The notes: generated by a model from the letters alone, not told the origin. Counted from the first letter of the stretch, positions 1 through 9,242 are shown. The stretch: 64,000 nucleotides of DNA from Pyxidicoccus xibeiensis (GCF_024198175.1 NZ_JAJVKV010000001.1:310001-374000); one strand, 5' to 3'. Made by a program: numbers and translations.

Positions 1-515
1 CGCAGCACCTCCTGCCAGGAGCGGGGCTGCTTCAGCCACTCCGCCAGCGTGGTGCCGTCCACCAGCTCCATGGCCAGGAAGACCGCGTCCCCGTGCCGGC
101 CCACGTCATGGACGCCGACGACGTGGGTGTCCGAGAGGCGCGCCAGCGCCTGCGCCTCCAGCACCAGCCGCAGCCGCAGCTCCTCCACCTGCCGGCCTTC
201 CGGGTGGAGCACCTTGAGCGCCACCTGCCGGTCCAGCTCCGGGTCATAGGCCGCGTACACCACGCCCATGGCCCCGGCACCGATGCGCTCCAGCACCACG
301 TAGCGCGACAGCGTGGCGCCTCGCTCCAGCGGCGCGGAGGCCGCGGTGGCGCACGCCTCCACCCCGGACAGGATGGAGTCGCCGCCGCCCGCCGCCAGCA
401 CCCGCTGACAGTCGGTGCACGCCTCCACATGCGTCAGCACCCGGGCCCGCTGCTCCTCCGGCAGCACTCCCGCCAGGAGGTCCGTCAGCGTGGTCTCACC
501 CGGGCACATCGCCAT
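1..515 (-). CDS. Ser/Thr protein kinase, N-terminal part (runs off the window)
   Basis: Reading leftwards from an ATG at 515, the frame stays open to base 1 (171 codons). The protein opens MAMCPGETTL and matches almost residue for residue the starts of the two complete kinases at 40111 and 43351. It shows an anti-sigma-like zinc-finger (a His then CxxC, VEACTDCQRV), then a kinase P-loop (IGAGAMGVVYAAYDPE) and the VALKVL lysine. By analogy the missing part should hold HRD/DFG motifs, one membrane segment and a TPR region. A second ATG lies two codons in, at 509. This is a third family member in the window, distant from the tandem pair. Confidence 0.88.
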   Translation of the reverse strand, partial: MAMCPGETTLTDLLAGVLPEEQRARVLTHVEACTDCQRVLAAGGGDSILSGVEACATAASAPLERGATLSRYVVLERIGAGAMGVVYAAYDPELDRQVALKVLHPEGRQVEELRLRLVLEAQALARLSDTHVVGVHDVGRHGDAVFLAMELVDGTTLAEWLKQPRSWQEVL

Positions 516-636
516 ACCGTAACAAGCGTACCAGGGTTCCGGGATTCCCCGACCCCGCCGTTGGGAGGGGGCCGTCCACCGCTGCCGCACAAATCCAGCC
601 ACAGCCCAGCGCGGTCAGCCAGCGCGCGGCCGCGGG

Positions 637-921
637 CTAGATGCTCCAGCAGGCGGCGTACGCGTCGCCCTTGCAGAAGGCGTCCGCCGTGCTCCGGCAC
701 TGCCCGTAGGCAATCTGGCCCGCCGCGTAGACCAGCCACGGGCCGTTGGCGGTGCACTTGAAGGTGCAGCGGCGCCCGCCCTCTTCCCAGGTCTCACAGA
801 GGGCCTGTTCCGACGAGCCGAGCGATTCGTCCACGACGGGGAGCTCCTCCTCGGGCAGGCCACCACACGCGGAGAGGAGACCACCGAAGGCGAGGCTGAT
901 GAGCAGGGTCTTCATGTTCAT
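637..921 (-). CDS. Small six-cysteine lipoprotein, copy 1
   Basis: A 94-residue protein of unknown function. The N-terminus MNMKTLLISLAFGGLLSACG is a clear lipoprotein signal with the modified Cys in the lipobox LSAC. The mature part has six further cysteines whose spacing matches the neighbouring paralogue: CETWEEGGRRCTFKC, then three more, ending CWSI. That pattern suggests a small disulfide-bonded envelope protein. ATG 921 is preferred because the signal peptide begins there; ATG 915 is an alternative. It lies 44 bases downstream of its paralogue on the same strand, so the two are probably co-transcribed. Confidence 0.75.
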   Translation of the reverse strand: MNMKTLLISLAFGGLLSACGGLPEEELPVVDESLGSSEQALCETWEEGGRRCTFKCTANGPWLVYAAGQIAYGQCRSTADAFCKGDAYAACWSI

Positions 922-965
922 GGGAGCTGTCCTTGAAATGGTGTGTGTGGGAGGACTGCCGTGAA

Positions 966-1250
966 TCAGAGCCTGCTCCAGCAGACGCTGTAGGCCTCGT
1001 GGCCGCACCTCGACCTCGCGTACTCGCGACACTCGCCGTAGGGGACGGAGCCGTAGGCGGCGAAGCGGTAGGGGTCTCCCGGGTCACACTTATAGGTGCA
1101 GTACCGCCCACCCTCCTCCCAGCTCTCACAGACGGCCTGCTCCGCCGTGCCGAGCGCCTGGTCCGCGGTGCCGTCCACGAGCTCGTCGGGAGCGCCGCCA
1201 CAGGCGGAGAGAAGCCCTCCCAGCGCCATGCTGAAAATCACGACCTTCAT
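966..1250 (-). CDS. Small six-cysteine lipoprotein, copy 2
   Basis: A 94-residue paralogue of the gene at 637-921. It starts MKVVIFSMALGGLLSACG, a lipoprotein signal with lipobox LSAC, followed by the same cysteine framework (CESWEEGGRYCTYKC, a central GECREY, then CG and a final CWSRL). A GTG at 1256 two codons upstream (GTG-AAC-ATG) matches the ATG-AAC-ATG start of copy 1 and could be the true start. The gene leads the two-gene unit and is divergent from ureD. No catalytic motif is visible; function unknown. Confidence 0.75.
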   Translation of the reverse strand: MKVVIFSMALGGLLSACGGAPDELVDGTADQALGTAEQAVCESWEEGGRYCTYKCDPGDPYRFAAYGSVPYGECREYARSRCGHEAYSVCWSRL

Positions 1251-1330
1251 GTTCACGGGGGTGTCCTTGGCTGGTGCCGGCGACATGCACGGCACCACGC
1301 CATTGAAGCAAACCTGCACGTATTGCTGAT

Positions 1331-1366
1331 ATCGCGGCTTTTACTTATCTGTCTGGTTTGTATACA
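1331..1366. promoter_or_regulatory. AT-rich divergent promoter region
   Basis: Between the lipoprotein pair and ureD the sequence becomes AT-rich for about 35 bases and ends in the palindrome TGTATACA (1359-1366). TATACA at 1361-1366 could serve as a -10 for ureD, about 50 bases before its start, and the mirrored TGTATA could serve the lipoprotein genes. No convincing -35 at 16-18 bases was found, so this is a location for promoters and not a defined one. Confidence 0.3.
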
Positions 1367-1414
1367 TGGCGCGAGACATTGAGCTCGGGGGCCGGGTGCC
1401 TCAATGTGTCAGCG

Positions 1415-2257
1415 ATGACGACAGCCGGGCACCTGGAGACACAGCGAGCAGGACGCGCAGGGCTGGCGCGGCTCGCGTTCGAGCGCGTGGGAGCTCGCAC
1501 CGTGGTGCGCACCGCGCTGGCGCACAGCCCGCTGCGGCTGCTCACCCCGCGCAACCACGGCCACGCCGCCTGGGCGTACACCAGCTCGCTGGGCGGCGGG
1601 CTGGTGGATGGGGACCACGTGTCGCTGGAGGTGGACGTGGCCCCGGGCGCGTCGGCGCTGGTGTCCACGCAGGGGGCCAACCGCGTCTACCGCTCCCCCC
1701 GGGGCTGCCGCAGCGAGCTGACGGCGCGCGTGGAGGAAGGCGCGCTGCTCGCCGTGGTGCCGGACCCCACCGTGTGTTTCACCGAGGCGCGGTATGCCCA
1801 GACGCTGGACGTGCGGCTGGCGCCGGGCGCCTCGCTCGTGCTCGTGGACCCGGTGACGTCCGGCCGTGACGCCAGCGGCGAGCGCTGGGCCTTCTCGCAC
1901 TACACCTCCACCCTGCGCGTCAGCGTGGGCGGCCGCGCCCTGGTGGACGAGCGCTGGCTGCTGGACCCCACGCATGGGCCGCTCGCCGAGCGCCTGGGCC
2001 GCTTCAACGCGCTGGCCTCCGTGCTGCTGGTGGGCCCGGCGCTGGCGACCGCTCGCGAGGCCCTGGCCGCACAGGTGGCCGCGCTGCCCGTCTCCTCACG
2101 CGCGGCGCTCATCCCCTCCGTCAGCCCGCTGGGCGGCGGCGGCCTGCTGCTGCGTGCCGCCGCCGTCTCCGTGGAGGAGCTGCTGCGCACCACCCGCGCC
2201 TGGCTGTCATTCCTGCCGCCGCTGCTCGGCGACGACCCGTGGGCGCGGCGGGTGTGA
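1415..2257 (+). CDS. ureD: Urease accessory protein UreD (UreH)
   Basis: A 280-residue protein of the UreD/UreH family, the platform that binds apo-urease and, with UreF and UreG, delivers nickel to the active site. Family features seen: an N-terminal LRLLTPRNHGHAAWAYTSSL block, GGGLVDGDHV, the TQGANRVYRS motif and the VPDPTVCFTEARY motif, all typical UreD positions. ATG 1415 (MTTAGHLETQ) is chosen; an in-frame start at 1358 would add 19 unlikely residues overlapping the presumed promoter. Unusually it is separated from ureABCFG by about 4.5 kb of unrelated genes. It ends three bases from the convergent gene at 2261. Confidence 0.93.
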   Translation: MTTAGHLETQRAGRAGLARLAFERVGARTVVRTALAHSPLRLLTPRNHGHAAWAYTSSLGGGLVDGDHVSLEVDVAPGASALVSTQGANRVYRSPRGCRSELTARVEEGALLAVVPDPTVCFTEARYAQTLDVRLAPGASLVLVDPVTSGRDASGERWAFSHYTSTLRVSVGGRALVDERWLLDPTHGPLAERLGRFNALASVLLVGPALATAREALAAQVAALPVSSRAALIPSVSPLGGGGLLLRAAAVSVEELLRTTRAWLSFLPPLLGDDPWARRV

Positions 2258-2260
2258 GCC

Positions 2261-2785
2261 TCAGAGCGGCGTGGCCCAGCGGGTGAACGCGTCGCTCTTG
2301 AAGCGGTGCAGGTAGGGGCTGTTCGCCTGATTCACCAGGACGAGCTCGCTCTCATCGTCGAGGATGCCCACCACCAGGACGCTGGCCATGTTCCAGTTGT
2401 CCCCGGTGGAGAAGATGTCCGGCTGGCCCGAGGTGAACTGGATGCTGAACTCGTGCAGCCGGCTGAGCACGACGCCCGTGGGCATCAGGATGTCCACGGT
2501 GCGCGAGGACCAGTTGGGCCACTCCGCGGCGTTGTTCAGGTGGCCTCCCGCGCTGAGCACCTCGCCGTAGGCATTCTCATACTTGAGGGCGGCCACGGCG
2601 CGGCTCGCCTGGCGCAGGTTGTCATCCGCGGTGAGGATGGTGATGCGCAGCTTGGTGATTTGACGGTCGCCGTCACCCGCGCTCGCGGTACCGGGCGTCA
2701 GCGCGAGGAAGGTCACGGCCAGGGCGGCCCCCAGGGTCGCGAGGGCGCGCCGGGAGACTCCATTCAAGAAACGGGTTCCAGTCAT
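2261..2785 (-). CDS. Secreted protein of unknown function
   Basis: A 174-residue protein. Residues 1-37 form a Sec signal peptide with an RR pair, a hydrophobic stretch (ALAVTFLALTPGTASA) and an AxA cleavage site. The mature part reads like a compact beta-rich domain (QITKLRITILTADDNLRQAS at its start, then a region with several Trp and Asn). No family recognised. ATG 2785 is chosen because the signal peptide begins there. It is divergent from the DUF4105 gene across 161 bases. Confidence 0.7.
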   Translation of the reverse strand: MTGTRFLNGVSRRALATLGAALAVTFLALTPGTASAGDGDRQITKLRITILTADDNLRQASRAVAALKYENAYGEVLSAGGHLNNAAEWPNWSSRTVDILMPTGVVLSRLHEFSIQFTSGQPDIFSTGDNWNMASVLVVGILDDESELVLVNQANSPYLHRFKSDAFTRWATPL

Positions 2786-2946
2786 GTTGTCAGCTCTTTC
2801 GTTGTGGGTCGGGCTCGGAAGGAACACGACAGCCGCGCCACCCAGCCGGCGCGAGCTGGCGGCAAGGTGTCTTGAAGGCCCCGGCGTGAACACTGCCAAT
2901 CTTCTTGCACTGCCCCCGCCGTGAGGGCCGCGCGATACCCGCGCGC

Positions 2947-4227
2947 ATGGCAAGACACGCGACACTCCTCCTGGTCATCGTGTTGTCGTGGAGCACGGCC
3001 GTCGACGCCGCGCCTCCGGAGGGTTTCGGCACGCGGCCCGAGGACCTGCGCATGAAGCTGGTCACCTTCGGTCCCGGGCCGGACGTGCACCACCTCTTCG
3101 GCCACAGCGCGCTGTGGGTCGAGGACACGCGGCTGGGCGCGAGCTTCCTCTATGGCTACGGCATGTCGTCCTTCGGGCGGGGCGCGGCCTTCGAGTTCCT
3201 CGTGAAGCAGCCGACCTTCTGGGCGGGACGGGTGCCGGTGCAGTCCGCGTTCTTCCTCTACCGGGAGCAGGACCGCTCCATCTCCGTGCAGGAGCTGGAC
3301 CTCACCGTGGAGCAGCGGCGGCGACTCCTGGCCCGGCTGCAGCACGACGTGCGGCCCGAGCACCGCGAGTACCGGTACCACCCCACCGAGGCCAACTGCG
3401 CGACGAGGCTGCGGGATGCCCTCGACGAGGCGCTCGACGGGGCACTGCGAAGTGCCGCCACCGGCCCGGCCCGCCTCACCCCTCGTGAGCACCTGCGGCG
3501 GCATGCCTGGCGGGCTCCGGGAGTGGACCTGATGCTGGGCCTCTGGCTCAACGCCACCGTGGATGTGCCGGTGACGCGCTGGCAGGAGGTCTTCACGCCG
3601 GTGGAGCTGGCGCGGCTGGTCGCGGACGTCACCCTCGCGGAGGGGGCGGACGGCCGCGTGCGACTGGTGGGCCGGCGGTACGACGAGCACCTGTCACGCG
3701 CGGGCCCTGTTCCCGAGGTGCCGGTCTCCACCGTGAGGCGCGAGCTGCTCATCGGCACGACGCTCGCTGTGATGGCGGTGCTGCTCGCGGCCCTGCGCAG
3801 GTGCCGGGGCTCCCGGTGGGTGCGTGTCCTCTTCGGGCTGTGTCATGCGCTGGTCGGCGTGACGCTCGGCACCGTGGGGCTGGCCGGGTTCGTGCTCCGG
3901 CTCCTCTCCGAGCACCCCGCCCTGCGTCCTGAGGTCGGCCTGCTGCTGGCGAATCCCCTCACCTTCGCGTTGCTGCCGCTCGGCCTCGCGATGGCGCTCG
4001 GAATTGGCGGTGCGGAGCAGCAGGCCCGCCGCTGTGTGGCCGTGCTCTGCGCCGGCACGCTGCTCGCGCTGGTGCTCCAGCTCCTGCCCGTCACCGGCGC
4101 AGTCAGTCAGGTGCCACTGTCGCTGCCGCTCGCCGCCAACCTCGGCCTCGGCGTGGCGCACGGGTTGCTGCTCCGCCGGGCCGCCAGCGCCACCGTGTCC
4201 CTCCACGCGCGGCTCCAGCGCACCTGA
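2947..4227 (+). CDS. Lnb N-terminal periplasmic domain (DUF4105) membrane protein
   Basis: A 426-residue protein. Residues 1-22 are a signal peptide or anchor. Residues about 35-190 match the DUF4105/Lnb-N family as I know it: LVTFGPGPDVHHLFGHSALW, FLYGYGMSSF, and a later NCATRLRDALDEAL. The GHSALW histidine and the NC motif are the conserved positions usually taken as a papain-like (NlpC-type) active site. After residue about 265 come four hydrophobic segments, so the catalytic part should be periplasmic and C-terminally anchored. Start ATG 2947 follows the signal peptide. The natural substrate of this family is not established to my knowledge. Confidence 0.78.
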   Translation: MARHATLLLVIVLSWSTAVDAAPPEGFGTRPEDLRMKLVTFGPGPDVHHLFGHSALWVEDTRLGASFLYGYGMSSFGRGAAFEFLVKQPTFWAGRVPVQSAFFLYREQDRSISVQELDLTVEQRRRLLARLQHDVRPEHREYRYHPTEANCATRLRDALDEALDGALRSAATGPARLTPREHLRRHAWRAPGVDLMLGLWLNATVDVPVTRWQEVFTPVELARLVADVTLAEGADGRVRLVGRRYDEHLSRAGPVPEVPVSTVRRELLIGTTLAVMAVLLAALRRCRGSRWVRVLFGLCHALVGVTLGTVGLAGFVLRLLSEHPALRPEVGLLLANPLTFALLPLGLAMALGIGGAEQQARRCVAVLCAGTLLALVLQLLPVTGAVSQVPLSLPLAANLGLGVAHGLLLRRAASATVSLHARLQRT

Positions 4228-4281
4228 GGCATGCAACTACCACTGGGTCATGCATGGCCCGCTGGGAGTCATCGTAAGGGC

Positions 4282-4572
4282 GGAAGGAACGTTCCTTTCA
4301 GGCTCGGGGGATGGCCAGGGCAGGCCGCTGCGTGGAAGGAACGCTCATTCCGGGCTTGGGGTGGCGGGCCTGGCAGGCCGCTGCGCGGAAGGAACGTTCC
4401 TTTCAGGCTCGGGGGATGGCCAGGGCAGGCCGCTGCGTGGAAGGAACGCTCATTCCGGGCTTGGGGTGGCGGGCCTGGCAGGCCGCTGCGCGGAAGGAAC
4501 GCTCATTCCGGGCTCGGGATGGCGGGCCTGGCAGGCCGCTGCGCGGAAGGAACGCTCATTCCGGGCTCGGGC
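4282..4572. repeat. Tandem 52-53 bp repeat array (six copies) with a palindromic core
   Basis: Six head-to-tail units begin with GGAAGGAACG at 4282, 4334, 4387, 4439, 4492 and 4545 (spacing 52, 53, 52, 53, 53). Two unit types alternate: type A carries the perfect palindrome AAGGAACGTTCCTT, type B the decayed version GGAAGGAACGCTCATTCC. The order is A-B-A-B-B-B (last partial), so 4282-4386 and 4387-4491 form a 105-base higher-order repeat. The whole unit is conserved, including the stretch between cores. The array sits between convergent gene ends (4227 and 4619), and the same palindrome recurs at 34735. Confidence 0.93.
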
Positions 4573-4618
4573 CCTCAGGGCAGTGTCATGGAGCGGCGCG
4601 AGTGCCGCGCGTGCTGCC

Positions 4619-5944
4619 TCAGCCGCCAGCGGGCAGCAGCACCTCCACCCGGGCTCCGCCTCCGGGCAGGCTGGACGCATGCAGCGTCCCTCCGCTCGCC
4701 TCGACGAGCCCGCCCACGAGCATCATCCCCAGTCCGGACCCGCCCGGCTTCGTCGTGACGGCGCGGGGCCTCGCTCCGTCCAGCAGCTCCGCCCTGAAGC
4801 CGGGGCCGTCGTCGCTCACGCGCAGCAGCACCTGCCCAAGGTCCACGCCGGGCTCCACGCTCGCCCGGACGGTGCTCGCCCCGCGCCGTCCGTCCCCCTC
4901 GCAGGCATTCACCAGCAGGTTGGTCACCACGTGGGCCAGGCCCCGCTCTCCGCCGACGACACGGGCGAGCAGGCCCTCCCGTCCGCCCGGCGACTCCGCC
5001 CCGACGACGATGCGCACGTGGGAGAAGCGCGTCTGGACCACGTCCGCCACATGGCGCAGCGTGGAGACGACGTCCACCGACTCGGCCGCACCCGCCATCG
5101 CCAGCTCACCCAGTGCGCGCGACTTCACGCTGGCCACGAACTCCTCCAGCTCGCGCAGGTCCGTCGTGAGCGCCTGGGCATGCCGTGCACACGCGGGGCT
5201 CCCTGGCTCACGGAGGATGAGGTCCGTGCGCAGCCGCGCCGCGGACAGGAGCGTCCGCACGTCGTGGTGCTCCCGCAGCAGCTGACCCAGGTGCCTGCGG
5301 GTCCGCTCCCCGCGTGCGCTCTCACAACCGGCCTGGAGCACCAGCCGCCGGGCGACCCCGCAGGCCAGGGTGGCCACCGCGCCCGCGCTGCCCATGAAGA
5401 TGAGGAGCAGCGCCACCTCGGACGCGCCATAGGTGACGTGGCGGGCATTGAGGCGCAGGTCCAGCACGGCGAGCCCCACCATCAGCAGCAGGTTGGTGGC
5501 CGTGCCCACCCAGGCCGCGCGCGGGGACAGCCGCAGCGCGGTGATGAAGATGACCGCGATGGCGGCGGCCGGGTCCGGCATTCGCAACAGGCCCGTGTAG
5601 TGCGGGCCATGCCAGAGCAGCGTGGACAGCAGCGAGGCATGGGCGAACACCGCGTCCAGCACGGCGGAGGCGACCAGCAGCCGGGGACCGAACTGGCGCC
5701 GCCGCGCGGCCCCCAGCGCGAGCCCCGACGCGAGGATGCCCACCAGCAGCACGGGCAGCTGCAGCAGCGCCGCCGGGACACCGCCCTCCGCGTGGATGCC
5801 GCCCAGCGCGAGGAACCGCGCCAGGATGAGCGCGCAGAACACGATGCGGGCCGCGCTCACCAGCGCCTCGCCCTCGTTGGAGGCGTCGGTCAGCACCCGC
5901 CGGGCAATCGCCTCGGGCGAGGCCGGCGGTTCGGGTCTGGACAT
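4619..5944 (-). CDS. Membrane sensor histidine kinase
   Basis: A 441-residue kinase. Residues about 30-195 hold about six hydrophobic segments, then a linker and a catalytic domain. The ATPase motifs are clear: VVTNLLVNACEGD (N box), VSDDGPGF (G1) and GGSGLGMML (G2). The phosphoacceptor region is atypical: the only good candidate is LLREHHDVRT (His226/His227), not the usual HExxxP. The Fis-type partner regulator is divergent, as in RegBA/PrrBA-like pairs. The annotated ATG 5944 leaves only 19 bases to the partner start; an in-frame GTG at 5896 would leave 67 and keep all domains, so the start is uncertain. Confidence 0.85.
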   Translation of the reverse strand: MSRPEPPASPEAIARRVLTDASNEGEALVSAARIVFCALILARFLALGGIHAEGGVPAALLQLPVLLVGILASGLALGAARRRQFGPRLLVASAVLDAVFAHASLLSTLLWHGPHYTGLLRMPDPAAAIAVIFITALRLSPRAAWVGTATNLLLMVGLAVLDLRLNARHVTYGASEVALLLIFMGSAGAVATLACGVARRLVLQAGCESARGERTRRHLGQLLREHHDVRTLLSAARLRTDLILREPGSPACARHAQALTTDLRELEEFVASVKSRALGELAMAGAAESVDVVSTLRHVADVVQTRFSHVRIVVGAESPGGREGLLARVVGGERGLAHVVTNLLVNACEGDGRRGASTVRASVEPGVDLGQVLLRVSDDGPGFRAELLDGARPRAVTTKPGGSGLGMMLVGGLVEASGGTLHASSLPGGGARVEVLLPAGG

Positions 5945-5963
5945 GGGTGGTAGCCTGTGAGGC

Positions 5964-6518
5964 GTGGAAAGAGTTCGACATCTTCTGCTGGTGGAGGACT
6001 CGGAGAGCCTGGCGCGCGTGCTGGAGGACGCGCTGCGCTCTCGCGCCGAGCGCATCTCGCATGCCCCCACCCTGGCCAGCGCGCGCCAGCTGCTGCGCGA
6101 CGAGCCGCCGGACGCCGTCATCCTGGACGTCAGCCTGCCGGACGGAACCAGCGACAGCCTCCTGGTGGACCTGCAGGCGGTGGAGCCGCTGCCGCATGTC
6201 ATCGCCATCAGCGGCAGCGCCACCGCGGAGCAGGCCTTCCGGCTGGCGGCCGGAGGCGTCCGGGCCTTCGTCCCCAAGCCGCTGGACCTCGCGAGGCTGG
6301 AGGCGGTGTGGCAGGAGACGCTGTCGCGCCCGCCGGACCTGATACACGCGCTGCGGGCCAGCACCGGGCAGGTGCCGCTGCGTGACCTGGAGAGCGTCGT
6401 CCGCGCCACCCTGGTGGACGAGGCCCTGGCGAAGTCCCAGGGCAGCGTGCGCGGCGCGGCGAAGCTGCTGCGCATCTCCCGCCAGCTCCTCCAGCACATC
6501 CTCAACGCCCGGAAGTGA
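5964..6518 (+). CDS. Response regulator with C-terminal Fis-type HTH
   Basis: A 184-residue two-domain regulator. Residues 5-120 are a receiver: acidic pair E11/D12, phosphorylated Asp55 (VILDVSLPD), Ser83 (AISGSAT) and Lys105 (VPKPLD). Residues about 140-184 form a Fis-like helix-turn-helix (GSVRGAAKLLRISRQLLQHI). The architecture is that of ActR/PrrA/RegA regulators of redox and energy metabolism; that similarity is by layout and says nothing sure about the signal. The start is a GTG at 5964, fixed by the receiver's first strand. It lies between ureD and ureAB and could regulate urease, but nothing in the sequence proves it. Confidence 0.87.
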   Translation: MERVRHLLLVEDSESLARVLEDALRSRAERISHAPTLASARQLLRDEPPDAVILDVSLPDGTSDSLLVDLQAVEPLPHVIAISGSATAEQAFRLAAGGVRAFVPKPLDLARLEAVWQETLSRPPDLIHALRASTGQVPLRDLESVVRATLVDEALAKSQGSVRGAAKLLRISRQLLQHILNARK

Positions 6519-6753
6519 AGTCGCGCGGCCCGTCATGGCCCTGCGTCCCCACTTCAAGCGCCATACCAGGAACGTGCTGGCCTCATGGCCGAGCGCCCAC
6601 GCCCCGCGCCTGTGGGCTGGGAGGCAACACGGGCACAGCGGGGTAGCCCTGGGGGCAACAGCCACGACGAAGGCACGCTCCCTGCCGTCGCCTCCAGGTG
6701 CTGAACATGAATCCCGGCTCACCCTGGCAGCGCTTGACGCGGCGCGCTAGCGT

Positions 6754-7530
6754 ATGGGTGTGCACCTCGCTCCCCGAGACGTCGACAAGCTGCTGCTACA
6801 CCAGGCCGGCTTCCTCGCGCAGAAGCGCCTCGCGCGAGGGGTGCGGCTCAACTACCCGGAGGCGGTGGCGCTCATCGCCACGCAGCTCTTGGAGTTCATC
6901 CGCGACGGCCGGGGCGTGGCCGAGCTGATGGACCTGGGCCGCCGCCTCCTGGGCCGCGCGCAGGTGATGGAGGGCGTGCCGGAGCTGCTGGCGGAGGTGC
7001 AGGTGGAGGGCACCTTCCCGGACGGCTCCAAGCTGGTGACGGTGCACCACCCGGTGGTGGCCGAGCACGGAGACCTGGAGCTGGCGCTGTACGGCAGCTT
7101 CCTCCCGGTGCCCCCGCTGGAGCGCTTCAGCAAGCCCGCGCCCACGCAAGAGGGCCCGCCGGGCGAGGTGCGCGTGCAGCCGGGCGAGGTGCTGCTCAAC
7201 GAGGGCCGCGACACCGTGTCCCTCCGGGTGACGCACCGGGGAGACCGGCCCATCCAGGTGGGCAGCCACTACCCCTTCTTCGAGACGAACCGCGCGCTGG
7301 TGTTCGACCGGGCGAAGGCCTACGGCAAGCGCCTGGACATCCCCGCCGGCACGGCGGTGCGCTTCGAGCCGGGGGAGCGCAAGACGGTGCAGCTGGTCGC
7401 CATCGCCGGGGAGCAGGTGGTGCGCGGCGGCAACGCGCTGGGCAGCGGGAAGGTGTCACCCGAGGGGCTCGCGCGCGCCATGGAGGCGGTGCGGGCGCAG
7501 GGCTTCGGTCACGAGGAGGAGGGCTCATGA
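6754..7530 (+). CDS. ureAB: Urease gamma-beta fusion subunit
   Basis: A 258-residue fusion of the two small urease subunits. Residues 1-100 are the gamma subunit ([46 protein letters not shown]) and residues about 140-250 the beta subunit ([44 protein letters not shown]). Such fusions are known in Helicobacter (UreA) and some other bacteria. About 40 residues link the two domains. Its TGA overlaps the ATG of ureC by four bases, so translation is coupled. ATG 6754 fits the family start. Confidence 0.95.
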   Translation: MGVHLAPRDVDKLLLHQAGFLAQKRLARGVRLNYPEAVALIATQLLEFIRDGRGVAELMDLGRRLLGRAQVMEGVPELLAEVQVEGTFPDGSKLVTVHHPVVAEHGDLELALYGSFLPVPPLERFSKPAPTQEGPPGEVRVQPGEVLLNEGRDTVSLRVTHRGDRPIQVGSHYPFFETNRALVFDRAKAYGKRLDIPAGTAVRFEPGERKTVQLVAIAGEQVVRGGNALGSGKVSPEGLARAMEAVRAQGFGHEEEGS

Positions 7531-9242
7531 GCCGGAAGATGGACCGCCGCCACTACGCGGACATGTTCGGCCCCACCACGGGCGACCGGGTGCGGCTGGG
7601 CGACACGGGGCTGTGGGCCGAGGTGGAGCGCGACGCCACCGTCTACGGTGACGAGTGCAAGTTCGGCGGCGGCAAGGTGCTGCGCGAGGGCATGGGCCAG
7701 CAGGCCGGCGTGGGCGACGCCCAGGCGCTCGACTGCGTCATCACCAACGCGCTCATCCTCGACTGGACGGGCATCTACAAGGCGGACATCGGCATCAAGC
7801 ACGGGCGCATCGCCGGCATCGGCAAGGCGGGCAACCCGGACGTCATGGCCGGCGTCACCCCCGGCATGGTGGTGGGCGTCACCACGGAAGCCATTGCCGG
7901 CGAGGGGCTCATCGTCACCGCGGGCGGGCTGGACACGCACATCCACTTCATCTGCCCGCAGCAGGCGGACGAGGCGCTGGCCAGCGGAATCACCACGTGG
8001 GTGGGCGGCGGCACCGGCCCGGCCACGGGCACCAAGGCCACCACGTGTACGCCGGGCGCGTGGAACCTCCAGCGGATGCTCCAGGCCACGGACACGCTTC
8101 CGCTCAACATCGGCCTCACGGGCAAGGGCAACACGTCCCTGCCGCACGGGCTGCTCGACCAGATTCGCGCGGGCGCCATCGGCCTGAAGCTGCACGAGGA
8201 CTGGGGCACCACGCCGGCCGCCATCGACACCTGCCTCACCGTGGCCGAGGGCGAGGACGTCCAGGTCACCATCCACACGGACACGCTGAACGAGTCCGGC
8301 TACGTGGACGACTCGCTGGCGGCGTTCAAGGGCCGCACCATCCACACGTACCACTCGGAGGGCGCGGGCGGCGGGCATGCGCCGGACATCATCCGCGTGT
8401 GCGGTGAGGCGAATGTCCTGCCCAGCTCCACCAACCCCACGCGCCCGTACACGGTGAACACGCTGGATGAGCACCTGGACATGCTCATGGTGTGTCACCA
8501 CCTGGACCGGGAGATTCCCGAGGACGTGGCCTTCGCGGAGAGCCGCATCCGCGGGGAGACCATCGCCGCGGAGGACATCCTTCACGACCTGGGCGCCATC
8601 AGCATCATGTCCTCGGACAGCCAGGCCATGGGCCGGGTGGGCGAGGTCATCTGCCGCACGTGGCAGACGGCACACAAGCTGCGCGAGCAGCGCGGGCGGC
8701 TGCGCGAGGAGCGCGGGGACAACGACAACCTCCGCATCCGCCGCTACGTGGCGAAGTACACCATCAACCCCGCCATCGCCCACGGGCTGTCGCACGAAGT
8801 GGGCTCGGTGGAGGTGGGCAAGCTGGCGGACCTGGTGCTGTGGCGCCCGGCCTTCTTCGGCCTGCGCCCCGAGCTGGTCATCAAGGGCGGCTTCATCGCC
8901 TGGGGGCAGATGGGCGACGCCAACGCGTCCATCCCCACGCCGCAGCCGTACCTCATGCGCCCCATGTTCGGCGCCAGGGGCCGGGCGCTCGGGGCCACCA
9001 GCCTCGCGTTCGTCTCCGGGCGCGCGCTGGCGGAGGGGACGTTGCGAGACCTGGGGCTCACCAAGCGGCTGTCGGCGGTGAGCCGGTGCCGGGGGCTGGG
9101 CAAGGCGGACATGCGGCTCAACGACGCGATGCCCGTCATCACCGTGGACCCGGAGACATACGAGGTCCGCGCCGACGGTGAGCTGCTGCGCTGCGAGCCC
9201 GCGAGCCGGCTCCCCCTGGCCCAGCTCTACTCGCTGTTCTGA
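7527..9242 (+). CDS. ureC: Urease alpha (catalytic) subunit
   Basis: A 571-residue urease alpha subunit that hydrolyses urea to ammonia and carbamate at a dinuclear nickel centre. All active-site residues are present at a constant +4 offset from Klebsiella numbering: His138 and His140 (DTHIHF), carbamylated Lys221 (GLKLHEDWG), His250, His276 ([14 protein letters not shown]), the flap Cys323-His324 ([13 protein letters not shown]) and Asp364 ([10 protein letters not shown]). Nothing is missing or truncated, so the enzyme should be active once matured. Start ATG 7527 overlaps the end of ureAB; ureF follows four bases after the stop. Confidence 0.97.
   Translation: MSRKMDRRHYADMFGPTTGDRVRLGDTGLWAEVERDATVYGDECKFGGGKVLREGMGQQAGVGDAQALDCVITNALILDWTGIYKADIGIKHGRIAGIGKAGNPDVMAGVTPGMVVGVTTEAIAGEGLIVTAGGLDTHIHFICPQQADEALASGITTWVGGGTGPATGTKATTCTPGAWNLQRMLQATDTLPLNIGLTGKGNTSLPHGLLDQIRAGAIGLKLHEDWGTTPAAIDTCLTVAEGEDVQVTIHTDTLNESGYVDDSLAAFKGRTIHTYHSEGAGGGHAPDIIRVCGEANVLPSSTNPTRPYTVNTLDEHLDMLMVCHHLDREIPEDVAFAESRIRGETIAAEDILHDLGAISIMSSDSQAMGRVGEVICRTWQTAHKLREQRGRLREERGDNDNLRIRRYVAKYTINPAIAHGLSHEVGSVEVGKLADLVLWRPAFFGLRPELVIKGGFIAWGQMGDANASIPTPQPYLMRPMFGARGRALGATSLAFVSGRALAEGTLRDLGLTKRLSAVSRCRGLGKADMRLNDAMPVITVDPETYEVRADGELLRCEPASRLPLAQLYSLF

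Noticed and set aside
4282-4572. CRISPR-like array
   Set aside because: The whole unit is repeated, including the stretch that would be the spacer, and units are tandem without unique spacers.
4004-5953. Plus-strand 649-codon frame across the repeat array and antisense to the histidine kinase
   Set aside because: Driven by the repeat and by antisense bias; the kinase on the minus strand has all ATPase boxes.
6734-6739. TTGACG as -35 of ureAB
   Set aside because: A matching -10 would fall inside the coding sequence of ureAB; no usable promoter can be built from it.
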